Below the pieces are notes generated by a model. The model had not been told where the DNA came from. It saw nothing but the letters and a program-made list of their open reading frames with translations, and ran no database searches. The position numbers and the translations under genes are program-made. Positions 28,307 to 36,232 of a stretch of 64,000 bases of DNA are shown here, one piece after another. This stretch comes from Pseudomonas entomophila (GTDB lineage: Bacteria; Pseudomonadota; Gammaproteobacteria; Pseudomonadales; Pseudomonadaceae): the NCBI RefSeq assembly GCF_023277925.1, contig NZ_CP063832.1, forward strand, positions 620,001 through 684,000, in the 5' to 3' direction. How positions within the stretch are numbered: position 1 is the first letter of the stretch; every line of letters begins with the position of its first letter.

Positions 28307-29065
28307 ATGCTCGACCATGTGGTTTGCCAGGTACTTGCCCTCAACATACGCCTGCTGGCCTGCCGCGAGCGCTTGGCCGCGGATACCGACAGCGAGGCGC
28401 TGCACGACCTGCGCATAGCGCTGCGCCGTCTGCGCAGCTTGCTGCGGCCCTTGCGCGAACTTCCGGGTGTCGAGCAACTGGATGGCGCCACGGCGTCGCT
28501 GGGTACGCTTACGACGCCGCTACGTGATCGCGAGGTACTGGCGGCGCAACTGATCGAGCATGGCCACCTGCAAGCGGGGCAGCTTCGCCTGGAGGGCAGG
28601 GCGGGTACCTTCGCCAGTGTCGCGGCAAGCCCTCAACTGGCACGGGTGTTGGCAATCCTGGATGCCTTTCCACAGTTTCTCCGGGCGGCGGACCGCGAGG
28701 GGTTGGCGAAAGATCTCCGGCGCCGTATCGACAAGCGCCTGGAAAAGCAGTGGCGCACGCTTGGCAAGGCGTTGGAAGACCCGGCCCACGATCGCCATCG
28801 CCTGCGCCTGCTGATCAAGCGGGTGCGCTACGGCGACGAAGCCTACCCGCAACTCGAGCATGCCCGCAGGCCACTGCAGCGGTTGCTCAAGCGCGCGCAG
28901 GGTGACCTGGGCGACTGGCATGACCGTGTGCAGTGGTTGTTGCAGGTTCGCGAACATAGCGACCTGGCCGGCTGCAAGGTGGCCTGGGAGCGCGAGCTGC
29001 ATGCGGCCGAGCGCCGCTCCGACACCATCCTCGAAGCGCTGCGCGAAGCTCTAGCGCGCCGATAG
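28307..29065 (+). CDS. CHAD domain-containing protein
   Basis: 252 residues of helical, Arg- and His-rich sequence. LHDLRIALRRLRSLLRPL at residues ~31-50 is the hallmark opening of the CHAD domain, repeated more loosely as LRLLIKRVRYGDEAYPQLE near 165. CHAD proteins bind inorganic polyphosphate through conserved basic residues, and many sit on polyphosphate granules. No CYTH triphosphatase domain is fused here. A very strong GAGGAGG precedes the ATG. Confidence 0.88.
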   Translation: MLDHVVCQVLALNIRLLACRERLAADTDSEALHDLRIALRRLRSLLRPLRELPGVEQLDGATASLGTLTTPLRDREVLAAQLIEHGHLQAGQLRLEGRAGTFASVAASPQLARVLAILDAFPQFLRAADREGLAKDLRRRIDKRLEKQWRTLGKALEDPAHDRHRLRLLIKRVRYGDEAYPQLEHARRPLQRLLKRAQGDLGDWHDRVQWLLQVREHSDLAGCKVAWERELHAAERRSDTILEALREALARR

Positions 29066-29146
29066 TCGCTGCAAATGACCGATATGCGGGCTGTCGTCGA
29101 AGCGACCGCTGGTTAAGATCGAGACTTTTGCGCAGGAGCCTGGGGC

Positions 29147-29944
29147 ATGAACTTCACTGATTTGATAGCGGCGGCGCGCGCGCACCCCGAGGCGGTCAGC
29201 GTGCCGGCCAGCTGGGCACAGGGGCGGGCGGTGTTCGGTGGACTGATGGCGGCGATGGTGCATGAGGCGATGCGCCAGAAGCTGGTGGATGATCGCCCGG
29301 TGCGCTCGCTGGCCATCACCTTCGTCGGCCCCGCGGCAGCGGATGTGCCGATCAGCCTCGAAGTCGAAGTGTTGCGTGAGGGCAAGGCGGTCAGCACGCT
29401 GCTGGGGCGCGCGGTGCAGGGTGGCCAGGTGGTGACCTTGGTGCAGGGCAGCTTCGGTGCCGGGCGGCCGTCGGGGGTCGCGGTTGAAGCGCTGCCGGCC
29501 ATGGCAATCCAGCCTCTGGAGCAATCGGCGCCTGAGCTGCCCTATATCAAGGGTGTGACCCCCGAGTTCATGCGCCATGTGGCGTTGCGCTGGGCGATTG
29601 GCGGCCTGCCGTTCAGTGGCAACGCTTCGCGGCACATGGGGGGCTGGGTGCGTTTGCGTGATGTGGCCGAGGGGCCGGTGGAGGTGGCGCATCTACTGGC
29701 GCTGGTCGATGCCTGGCCGCCAAGCCTGATGCCGTTCCTCAAGCAACCTGCTGCCGGCAGCACCCTGACCTGGACCATCGAGTTCATACAGCCCATGCCC
29801 AGCCTGTCGACCCTGGACTGGTGCCGCTACGTCGTCGAAACCGAGCATGCGCGCGATGGCTATGGGCATGCCGCGGCGGCGTTGTGGACGGCGAAAGGGG
29901 AGTTGCTGGCGTTGAGTCGGCAGACGGTGACAGTGTTCGCTTGA
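29147..29944 (+). CDS. Acyl-CoA thioesterase family protein (TesB-like double hotdog)
   Basis: 265 residues. Two hotdog-like halves are visible: an N-terminal half with WAQGRAVFGGLMAAMVHEAM (helix and turn) and RSLAITFVGPAAADVPI, and a C-terminal half with LALVDAWPPSLMP and WTIEFIQPMP, where the TesB-like Asp-containing turn is expected. It would hydrolyse acyl-CoA in the cytoplasm, chain length unknown. A GGGG ribosome-binding site lies before the ATG. It follows the CHAD gene by 81 bases. Confidence 0.85.
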   Translation: MNFTDLIAAARAHPEAVSVPASWAQGRAVFGGLMAAMVHEAMRQKLVDDRPVRSLAITFVGPAAADVPISLEVEVLREGKAVSTLLGRAVQGGQVVTLVQGSFGAGRPSGVAVEALPAMAIQPLEQSAPELPYIKGVTPEFMRHVALRWAIGGLPFSGNASRHMGGWVRLRDVAEGPVEVAHLLALVDAWPPSLMPFLKQPAAGSTLTWTIEFIQPMPSLSTLDWCRYVVETEHARDGYGHAAAALWTAKGELLALSRQTVTVFA

Positions 29945-29956
29945 ATGATGCGACCA

Positions 29957-29975
29957 CCCAGCCTTTTGGGCTGGG
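29957..29975 (+). terminator. Hairpin after thioesterase gene
   Basis: CCCAGCC-TTTT-GGGCTGGG, 13 bases after the stop codon; no T-run. Confidence 0.45.
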
Positions 29976-29983
29976 CTGCCGCG

Positions 29984-30040
29984 CCCTCTGTATGGCACCC
30001 GCTTTGCGGGTGATCGCGGCTCAAGCCGCTCCTACAGGCC
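29984..30040. repeat. REP element
   Basis: GGCACCCGCTTTGCGGGTG and ATCGCGGCTCAAGCCGCTCC followed by TACAGG: the left-half class of REP (GGCTTCAGCC core) in inverted orientation. Confidence 0.75.
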
Positions 30041-30079
30041 TCGTGGCAACGGGCAGGTAATCCACGCGCCCCGGGTGCT

Positions 30080-30448
30080 TTAATGCCGATGCTTGTGCCG
30101 TTCGCGCCACGCACGCCACCAGGCGCCGCTGAGGACGAACCGCGGGAAGGTGATGAACTGTTCGGTCAGCAGCCGTTGCACGGCGTCCTTGCGGTTGGCG
30201 AAGGGCTCGGGTTGTTCGGCCTCCAGGCGGTGTCCCTGGCGTTGCAGGCCGAGGCCGGCAATCAGGGCAATGACGCCAACGGCAATCTGCGACAGCTCCA
30301 GTCCGAACAGCCCCGACAGCACCAGCAGCGCCCCCAGGATGAACAGCGGCACGGCGATCAGGTGCAGGACCAGGTTGGTCGGGTGGCGGTGATTGTGGTG
30401 GTAGCCACGCCATTGCCAGGCGGGCAGATTGGGCAGTCGTTTGCTCAT
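30080..30448 (-). CDS. Mpo1-like (DUF962-type) small membrane protein
   Basis: 122 residues. YHHNHRHPTNLVLHLIAVPLFI near the N-terminus is the hallmark of the Mpo1/YGL010w (DUF962) family, with its conserved His and Asn-Leu-His positions. Two or more membrane helices follow (GALLVLSGLFGLELS and IAVGVIALIAGLGLQ), and the C-terminus is basic and His-rich. The yeast member is a dioxygenase for 2-hydroxy fatty acids; whether that holds here is unknown. AGGAA precedes MSKRLP. Confidence 0.65.
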   Translation of the reverse strand: MSKRLPNLPAWQWRGYHHNHRHPTNLVLHLIAVPLFILGALLVLSGLFGLELSQIAVGVIALIAGLGLQRQGHRLEAEQPEPFANRKDAVQRLLTEQFITFPRFVLSGAWWRAWRERHKHRH

Positions 30449-30536
30449 GGACAGGTTCCTCGCACGGATGTCCAAAGCTTAGTGCGGCCCCCGGGTGGGG
30501 GCCAATCGAGGCTGGCTATGGTGGCTATAGCATGGC

Positions 30537-32015
30537 CTAGAGCTTGAGCTGGCCGATCGCCTTGTTCAGCTCGCCGGCCAGGGTAGCCAGTTCGCTGCTG
30601 GTGGTGGCCGAGCCCACGGTCTGCTGCACGGTCTCTTCGGTGACATCGCGGATACTCACCACCGCACGGTTCATCTCTTCGGCCACCTGGCTCTGCTGCT
30701 CGGCCGCCACGGCGATCTGGGTATTGCTCTCGCGCATCTGCGCCACCGCGCTGGTGATCTCGGCCAGGGCCTCCCCAGCCTCGCGGGCCTGCTTGACGCA
30801 ATCGTCGGCCTTGTACGAGCTCTCCTGCATGAAATCCACCGCGTCACGGGTGCCGGCCTGCAGGTCGGCGACCATGGTGGTGATCTCGTCGGTGGAGGTC
30901 TGCACGCGCTTGGCCAGGTTGCGTACTTCGTCGGCGACCACGGCGAACCCACGGCCCAGGTCACCGGCCCGGGCCGCCTCGATGGCTGCGTTGAGGGCGA
31001 GCAGGTTGGTCTGTTCGGCGATGCTGTGGATCACGCCGACCACGCCGTTGATTTTCTGGCTGTCGTCGGCCAGCTGACGAATCATCTCGGCGGTCTGCTG
31101 CACGCCGCTGGACAGGCCGGCGATCGAGTCCTGCACGCGGCTGACCACGGCCTGGCCGCTACCGGCGAGGGTGTCGGCGGTCTGCGACAGGTCGCGAGTG
31201 GCGCCGGCGTGCTGAGCGATGTGGTGCACGGTGGCGGTCATTTCGTTGATCGCCGTGGCGGCCTGGTCGGTCTCGCTTTGCTGGCCGATCATGCCGTGGC
31301 GCACCTCGCTCATGCTGCCGGCCAGGCGTGCGGCACCCGAGTCGAGCTGGGCAGCGGTGCGCGCCACGGTGCTGACCACGCGGTGGTAGGTGGCCTGCAT
31401 GGCGTTGAAGGCCCCCGCCATCTGGCCAACTTCGTCGCCGCAGGCCAGCGGAACGCGGGCCGAGAGATCGCCGGTTTTTTCGACGTGGAGCATTACATCC
31501 TTCAGCGTGTTGAGCTGGCTGAGCAGGAAGCGGATCAGCAACTGCGAGGCGCACAGCATGGCCAGCATCAGGATCAGCACGCAGACGGCGTAGTTGCTGA
31601 AACGATCGAAATAGACTTGGCGCAGGCTAGGGGATTGGGCGAGGACGGCCAGGTGCTGGTCGCCCTGGCGAATCACTTGGGCGCCGAACAGAGGGTTGTC
31701 GCCGAGGATCCAGGCGGCGGGTAGGGTGACCCAGCCTTGGGCATCGCGCAGGGCTTCCAGTGGCTCGCCGGCGAAGGTGGGGGTCTGGCCGGTGCGCCAG
31801 GCGATTAGGTTGCCTTGGGCGGGCAGGGGCTGCCCGGCTGGCCAGGCGGCCAGCAACTGCGCCTGGCTCTGCACCTGGGCCTCGACGCCGTTGGCGCGGG
31901 CCTGTTGCTCCAGGTACACGGCGTAGAGCACGAGCATCAGGGTGGTGACGAACGCCACCGCGTTGACGGCCCAGAACTTGTACTTCAGGGAAATATTGCT
32001 AAGCCAGGCACCCAT
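30537..32015 (-). CDS. Methyl-accepting chemotaxis protein
   Basis: 492 residues. TM1 at ~13-33 ([20 protein letters not shown]), a short periplasmic sensor of about 110 residues, TM2 at ~148-172 ([20 protein letters not shown]), a HAMP linker, then the signalling hairpin with tip [20 protein letters not shown] followed by [16 protein letters not shown]. No C-terminal CheR-tethering pentapeptide is present. The short sensor has no recognisable four-helix-bundle or Cache signature, so the ligand is unknown. MGAWLSNI was chosen as start; an upstream extension is unlikely. It is a single gene. Confidence 0.95.
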   Translation of the reverse strand: MGAWLSNISLKYKFWAVNAVAFVTTLMLVLYAVYLEQQARANGVEAQVQSQAQLLAAWPAGQPLPAQGNLIAWRTGQTPTFAGEPLEALRDAQGWVTLPAAWILGDNPLFGAQVIRQGDQHLAVLAQSPSLRQVYFDRFSNYAVCVLILMLAMLCASQLLIRFLLSQLNTLKDVMLHVEKTGDLSARVPLACGDEVGQMAGAFNAMQATYHRVVSTVARTAAQLDSGAARLAGSMSEVRHGMIGQQSETDQAATAINEMTATVHHIAQHAGATRDLSQTADTLAGSGQAVVSRVQDSIAGLSSGVQQTAEMIRQLADDSQKINGVVGVIHSIAEQTNLLALNAAIEAARAGDLGRGFAVVADEVRNLAKRVQTSTDEITTMVADLQAGTRDAVDFMQESSYKADDCVKQAREAGEALAEITSAVAQMRESNTQIAVAAEQQSQVAEEMNRAVVSIRDVTEETVQQTVGSATTSSELATLAGELNKAIGQLKL

Positions 32016-32101
32016 GGTAGGTCTTCTCTGAGTTGGCGGAAACATTATTGGCAAGGTGCCATCATTGTGCCCGCCAAGGCCAGAACCCTTCTTGATATGC
32101 G

Positions 32102-32908
32102 TCAAGAAACCTCAGGCAGACCAAAGAAGGTACGGGCGCAGGCGGTGGTGTGGGCCGCGGTGTGTTCGACCGTTTCACCGCGATGCAGCGCCACCTCGCG
32201 CAGCACTTCGGGCAGGAAGGCCGGTTCGTTGCGGCCGTTCTTCGGTTTCGGGCGCAGGCTGCGCGGCAGCAGGTAGGGCGCGTCGCTTTCCAGCATCAGG
32301 CGGCCAGCCGGGATGTTGCTCACCAGCGGATGCAGGTGCGTGCCGCGACGCTCATCGCAGATCCAGCCGGTGATGCCGATATGCAGATCCAGGTCGAGGT
32401 AGGCGAACAGCGCCTGGCGCTCGCCGGTGAAACAGTGCACCACGGCAGCGGGGAGTTGGTCGCGGTAGCCCTTGAGGATGGCCAGCAGGCGCTCGCTGGC
32501 GTCGCGCTCGTGGAGGAACACCGGCAGGCGCAATTCGACGGCCAGGGCAAGTTGCGCCTCCAGGGCCTTTTCCTGTTGGGGGCGAGGGGAGAAATCGCGG
32601 TTGAAGTCCAAGCCACATTCACCCACGGCCCTGGCCCGGGGTTGCGCGAGCAGGTCGCGCAGCCGTCGCTCGCTGTCGGCGTTCCAGTGGCTGGCGTCGT
32701 GGGGGTGTACGCCCGCGGTGCTGAACAGGCGTTGGCCGGCCTCATCCAGCTGCTGGCACAGTTCGAGTGCCGCATGGCTTACGTCAAGGCTGGTGCCAGT
32801 GAGGACCATTTGCGTCACGCCAGCCTGCACAGCGCGCTCGACGATTGCCGCCTGCTGGTCGTGAAAACTGCTGTTGGTCAGGTTGACGCCGATATCGATC
32901 AGTTGCAT
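32102..32908 (-). CDS. tatD: TatD family metal-dependent deoxyribonuclease
   Basis: 268 residues, TIM-barrel hydrolase. It starts [17 protein letters not shown], like E. coli TatD itself (which has VNL in place of the HxH of YcfH). [34 protein letters not shown] and [11 protein letters not shown] match TatD throughout and carry the metal ligands. TatD is a 3'-5' exonuclease for DNA and RNA acting in repair of oxidative damage. An AAGGTAG site precedes the ATG; the upstream extension of the frame overlaps the mltF promoter region. Confidence 0.93.
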   Translation of the reverse strand: MQLIDIGVNLTNSSFHDQQAAIVERAVQAGVTQMVLTGTSLDVSHAALELCQQLDEAGQRLFSTAGVHPHDASHWNADSERRLRDLLAQPRARAVGECGLDFNRDFSPRPQQEKALEAQLALAVELRLPVFLHERDASERLLAILKGYRDQLPAAVVHCFTGERQALFAYLDLDLHIGITGWICDERRGTHLHPLVSNIPAGRLMLESDAPYLLPRSLRPKPKNGRNEPAFLPEVLREVALHRGETVEHTAAHTTACARTFFGLPEVS

Positions 32909-33030
32909 GTTGCTACCTTGAGCCGCGGGGCGGTCAGCATAGCAAAAACCGGGAAAACACAAAAAATCCCAGAACTTCAAACGTTTGCCGTGGTCTTTTG
33001 CGGTCATTTATCAAGGATCGATCACAGCAC

Positions 33031-34473
33031 ATGGTGCCCGCCAACCCCTCTCGGACCCTTTCTTCCATGCTGCGAACGTTGCTGATCACGTTACTGGTGT
33101 CTGGGGTGATCGTGGCTGGGCCTGCCCGTGCCGCCCAGCCAGGACCACAGCGGCATGTACCGGCCGGCCAGGCGCGCGACCTGGAGCAGGTGCGTTCGAG
33201 CAAGGTGCTGCGGGTGCTGGTCAACCAGAGCCGTAACAGCTCCGGTGAGGTCAAGGGCGAGCCGGTGGGCGTCGAATACTATCGGTTGAGGTCGCTTGAG
33301 CACGCCCTCAATGCCCGTGTTGCGGATGGGCAGGATATCCGCCTGAAGATCATTCCTCGGGCCAAGGAGCAACTGATTGGTGCCTTGCAGCGCGGCGAGG
33401 GGGATATGGCCGCGCCCGGTGAACTGCTCGACCCGACCCAGGTGCTGGGCGTCGAAGCCAGTGCACCGGTGGTGGACCAGGTGCCCTTGCTGCTGGTCGG
33501 GCGCAAGGGTGACCGTAGCTACAGCCATGTCGAGCAGTTGTCCGGGCGCACCATCGCCTTGACCAGCGCCAGCGCCGCGGGTGCGGCGATCCAGGTCATC
33601 AACCAGCAGTTGCAATTGCGCAAGCGTGCACCGATCAAGGTGGAGTGGGTCGACCCGACCCTGGCGGTGGAGGATGTGCTGGAGATGGTCCAGGCCGGCA
33701 TCTACCCGCTGACCGTGGTCGAGCGGCCGATCGCCCAGCGCTGGGCGCGGGTGATGCCGCGCCTGCGCCTGGACGGCAAGGTGGTGCTGGCGCAACCTGG
33801 GGCGATGCGCTGGTACGTGCGGCGCGACGCCCCTCAGTTGAAGGCCGCGATCGATCGCTTCCTGGCCAGCTACCGGGCACCGGAAAACCAGGATGCCGCG
33901 TTCGAGCGTATCTACCGGCGCCAGTACCGGGTGCACAACCCGCTGGCCAGCAAGGACCGCCAGCGCTTGGCGTCGTTGCGTGCGGTGTTGCAGAAACATG
34001 GCGGCGACCTGCAGATCGACTGGCTCAACCTGGCGGCCCTGGCCTACAAGGAGTCGACCCTGGACCCCTCGGCAAGGGGCATGGGCGGTGCCCATGGGCT
34101 GATGCAGATCACCCCGTCGGCGGCCAAGCGTGTCGGGGTTGGCAACACCGCCACGGTCGACGGCAATGTCCAGGCCAGTGCCCGCTACCTGGCCATGATC
34201 CGCCGGCGCTTCTTCGCCAGCCCCCAGCTCAACGAGCGTGAGCGCATGGCGTTCGTCCTGGCGGCCTACAATCTCGGCCCGGAGCGGGTCCAGGCCATGC
34301 GCGCCGAGGCGCGGCGGCGCGGCCTCAATGGCAATCAGTGGTTCTTCCAGACCGAGCGTGTCGCGATGGAGCAGGTCGGCATGGGGCCGGTGAACTTCGT
34401 CAACAGCGTGAACAAGTACTTCCTGGCGTTCAATCGTGAACGTGCGTCGCTCGAGCGGGTGGCGAAGCGCTAA
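33031..34473 (+). CDS. MltF-like membrane-bound lytic murein transglycosylase
   Basis: 480 residues. A signal peptide (LLITLLVSGVIVAGPARA) is followed by a family 3 solute-binding-like module (about 50-290, VLRVLVNQSRNSS to DRFLAS) and a C-terminal SLT domain. The SLT part has YKESTLDPSARG with the catalytic Glu341, GAHGLMQITPSAAKRVG and VLAAYNLGPERVQAM. This is the MltF architecture: the first module regulates, the second cleaves the glycan strand. The order and length fit MltF, but the sequence departs from E. coli MltF, and Pseudomonas genomes often hold two such genes, so no symbol is given. Start at MVPANPSR; MLRTLL twelve codons later is possible. Confidence 0.85.
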   Translation: MVPANPSRTLSSMLRTLLITLLVSGVIVAGPARAAQPGPQRHVPAGQARDLEQVRSSKVLRVLVNQSRNSSGEVKGEPVGVEYYRLRSLEHALNARVADGQDIRLKIIPRAKEQLIGALQRGEGDMAAPGELLDPTQVLGVEASAPVVDQVPLLLVGRKGDRSYSHVEQLSGRTIALTSASAAGAAIQVINQQLQLRKRAPIKVEWVDPTLAVEDVLEMVQAGIYPLTVVERPIAQRWARVMPRLRLDGKVVLAQPGAMRWYVRRDAPQLKAAIDRFLASYRAPENQDAAFERIYRRQYRVHNPLASKDRQRLASLRAVLQKHGGDLQIDWLNLAALAYKESTLDPSARGMGGAHGLMQITPSAAKRVGVGNTATVDGNVQASARYLAMIRRRFFASPQLNERERMAFVLAAYNLGPERVQAMRAEARRRGLNGNQWFFQTERVAMEQVGMGPVNFVNSVNKYFLAFNRERASLERVAKR

Positions 34474-34507
34474 TAAATCTAATTAGTAGATATTAAAGGC
34501 GCATTTT

Positions 34508-34535
34508 TTGCGATTTTATTATCTGCTTTTATGAT
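34508..34535 (+). promoter_or_regulatory. Promoter of the DoxX-family gene
   Basis: TTGCGA, 16 bases, TATGAT in an A/T-rich intergenic patch, 50 bases before the start. Confidence 0.55.
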
Positions 34536-34584
34536 TAAGATGGCGCTCATTCCACACACACCTGCTCACTCAAGGAAGCAAGAA

Positions 34585-35019
34585 ATGAACAACGCCCTCA
34601 AAGCCCTGTTTGCCACCCGCGCCGGTTTCGGCCTGAGCGTCGTGCGTATCCTGGTCGGTGTCATCTTCATGGCGCACGGCGCCCAGAAACTGTTCGGCCT
34701 GTTCGGTGGCTACGGGCTGGAAGGCACCGGCCAGTGGATGGAGAGCATCGGCCTGGCGCCAGGCTATTTCATGGCCCTGCTGTCTGGCAGCGCCGAGTTC
34801 TTCGGCGGCCTGGCCCTGGTGGTCGGCCTGCTGGCCCGCCCGGCGGCGCTGGCCCTGACCGTGACCCTGGTCGTGGCGATCTTCTCGGTGCATATCAATA
34901 ACGGCCTGTTCATGTCCAACAACGGTTATGAGTTCGCCCTGGCCTTGATGGCCGGTACCGTGGCGGTGCTGATCGAGGGCGCCGGCCGACTGTCACTGGA
35001 CCGACTGATCGCTCGCTGA
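34585..35019 (+). CDS. DoxX family membrane protein
   Basis: 144 residues with four predicted membrane helices (VVRILVGVIFMAHGAQKLF, MALLSGSAEFFGGLALVVG, AALALTVTLVVAIFSVHI, FALALMAGTVAVLIEG). The HGAQKLFGLFGGYGLEGTG stretch and VHINNGLFMSNNGYEFAL are the conserved DoxX signatures. Members are linked to oxidative stress and thiosulfate or quinone redox chemistry; the reaction here is unknown. AAGGA precedes the ATG, and a strong terminator follows. Confidence 0.9.
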   Translation: MNNALKALFATRAGFGLSVVRILVGVIFMAHGAQKLFGLFGGYGLEGTGQWMESIGLAPGYFMALLSGSAEFFGGLALVVGLLARPAALALTVTLVVAIFSVHINNGLFMSNNGYEFALALMAGTVAVLIEGAGRLSLDRLIAR

Positions 35020-35030
35020 GTAATCTGGAA

Positions 35031-35064
35031 AGCGCGCGGGGCTTGAAGGCCCCGCGCGTTTTTC
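35031..35064 (+). terminator. Terminator of the DoxX gene
   Basis: GCGCGCGGGGC-TTGAAG-GCCCCGCGCG followed by TTTTTC, a textbook intrinsic terminator. Confidence 0.9.
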
Positions 35065-35241
35065 ATTTCCAGCTTGTAACTTGAAGCATCAGCCTCTAGC
35101 ATACGGACTGCGCCGATTTAAACAGCTACTTGCGGGGCGCGGGAGAAGCCCTGGTGGGTCATCCGAAATACCGCTAAAGCGCTGGTTCGGTGACGCCTCC
35201 CACCGCTGCCCAGCGGGTTCAGCGAGGCGGAGAGAGACTCC

Positions 35242-35550
35242 ATGAGTTGCCCACGTACCAGTGTCTGTTTGACCCCCCTGGCCAAGAATCAGGCCTCCCG
35301 CACCCCGCGCATCCTGCTCGGCGGCCAGCATCAACCCACGCTTTTGCGCAATCTCGACGGCTTTTCCCGACGCAAGGGCCAGGCCTGTGCCTTCCTCATT
35401 CAGTTTTCCGATACCTGTGATCAGCTCGATCAGTACGGTAACGACCGCTTCGACCTGGCCGTGATCCCGGCCCCAGCAGCCGAGGATGCCGCCGAAGTCA
35501 TCGGCCAACTGACCCGCATCGCTCGCCAAGGCCTGATCACACGCCCTTGA
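35242..35550 (+). CDS. Small protein of unknown function
   Basis: 102 residues, with a Gly/Arg-rich N-terminal third (RTPRILLGGQHQPTLLRNLDGFSRRKG) and an Asp/Ala-rich end (AVIPAPAAEDAAEVIGQLTRIARQGL). I recognise no family. Support for a real gene comes from a GGAGAG site at the right spacing, codon use like the host and a snug fit between the DoxX terminator and greB. Three cysteines are present (positions 3, 9 and in DTCDQL). It could be co-transcribed with greB, 90 bases downstream. Confidence 0.6.
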   Translation: MSCPRTSVCLTPLAKNQASRTPRILLGGQHQPTLLRNLDGFSRRKGQACAFLIQFSDTCDQLDQYGNDRFDLAVIPAPAAEDAAEVIGQLTRIARQGLITRP

Positions 35551-35640
35551 ACGGCATGTCGCCGCCGCGCGTTTTTCGCTAAGCTCGGTCACTCGGTGGG
35601 CGCCCTGGCGCCTGCCGCGGATGCACTGAGGAGACAGTCG

Positions 35641-36114
35641 TTGAGCACCAACATCATCACGACGGAAGGTCATGAGGCCCTGAAGAAGGAGCTCGACCAT
35701 CTGTGGCGGGTCTATCGCCCGGAAATCACCCAGAAGGTGACCTGGGCGGCATCGCTTGGCGATCGCAGCGAGAACGCCGACTACCAGTACAACAAGAAGT
35801 TGTTGCGTGAGATCGACCGCCGCGTGCGCTACCTGCGCAAGCGCCTGGAGGACGTCAAGGTCGTCGCCTATTCGCCGCAGCAGGAAGGCAAGGTGTTCTT
35901 CGGCGCGTGGGTCGAGATCGAGAACGACGACGGCGAGCAGCTGAAGTTTCGTATCGTCGGTTATGACGAGATCCATGGGCGCAACGATTACATCTCCATC
36001 GATTCGCCCATGGCTCGTGCCCTGCTCAAGAAAGAGGAGGGCGACGAGGTAGTGGTGCATACGCCAACGGGTGAGGCTACCTGGTATGTCAACACCATCA
36101 GTTACAACCCGTAG
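35641..36114 (+). CDS. greB: Transcription elongation factor GreB
   Basis: 157 residues. It rescues backtracked RNA polymerase by stimulating transcript cleavage through the secondary channel. The N-terminal coiled coil (EALKKELDHLWRVYRPEITQ) ends in the acidic tip GDRSENADYQYNKK; the C-terminal FKBP-like domain includes GAWVEIENDDGEQ and ISIDSPMARALL. WRVYRPE is the GreB-type variant that distinguishes it from GreA. The start is TTG: it gives the family N-terminus MSTNIIT, and GAGGAG stands 8 bases before it. Confidence 0.95.
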   Translation: MSTNIITTEGHEALKKELDHLWRVYRPEITQKVTWAASLGDRSENADYQYNKKLLREIDRRVRYLRKRLEDVKVVAYSPQQEGKVFFGAWVEIENDDGEQLKFRIVGYDEIHGRNDYISIDSPMARALLKKEEGDEVVVHTPTGEATWYVNTISYNP

Positions 36115-36142
36115 GGTTCTTGGCTATTGTCCTGCCATGATC

Positions 36143-36230
36143 CCTGTAGGAGCGGCTTCAGCCGCGATCACCCGCTAGGCGGGTGCCAGACAACGCGATG
36201 CCCGCATCGCGGCTGAAGCCGCTCCTACGG
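36143..36230. repeat. REP pair (BIME-like)
   Basis: CTGTAGGAGCGGCTTCAGCC and its inverse GGCTGAAGCCGCTCCTAC flank two smaller hairpins. The pair separates the converging greB and ybbP-like genes and may serve as bidirectional transcription barrier. Confidence 0.85.
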
Positions 36231-36232
36231 TC

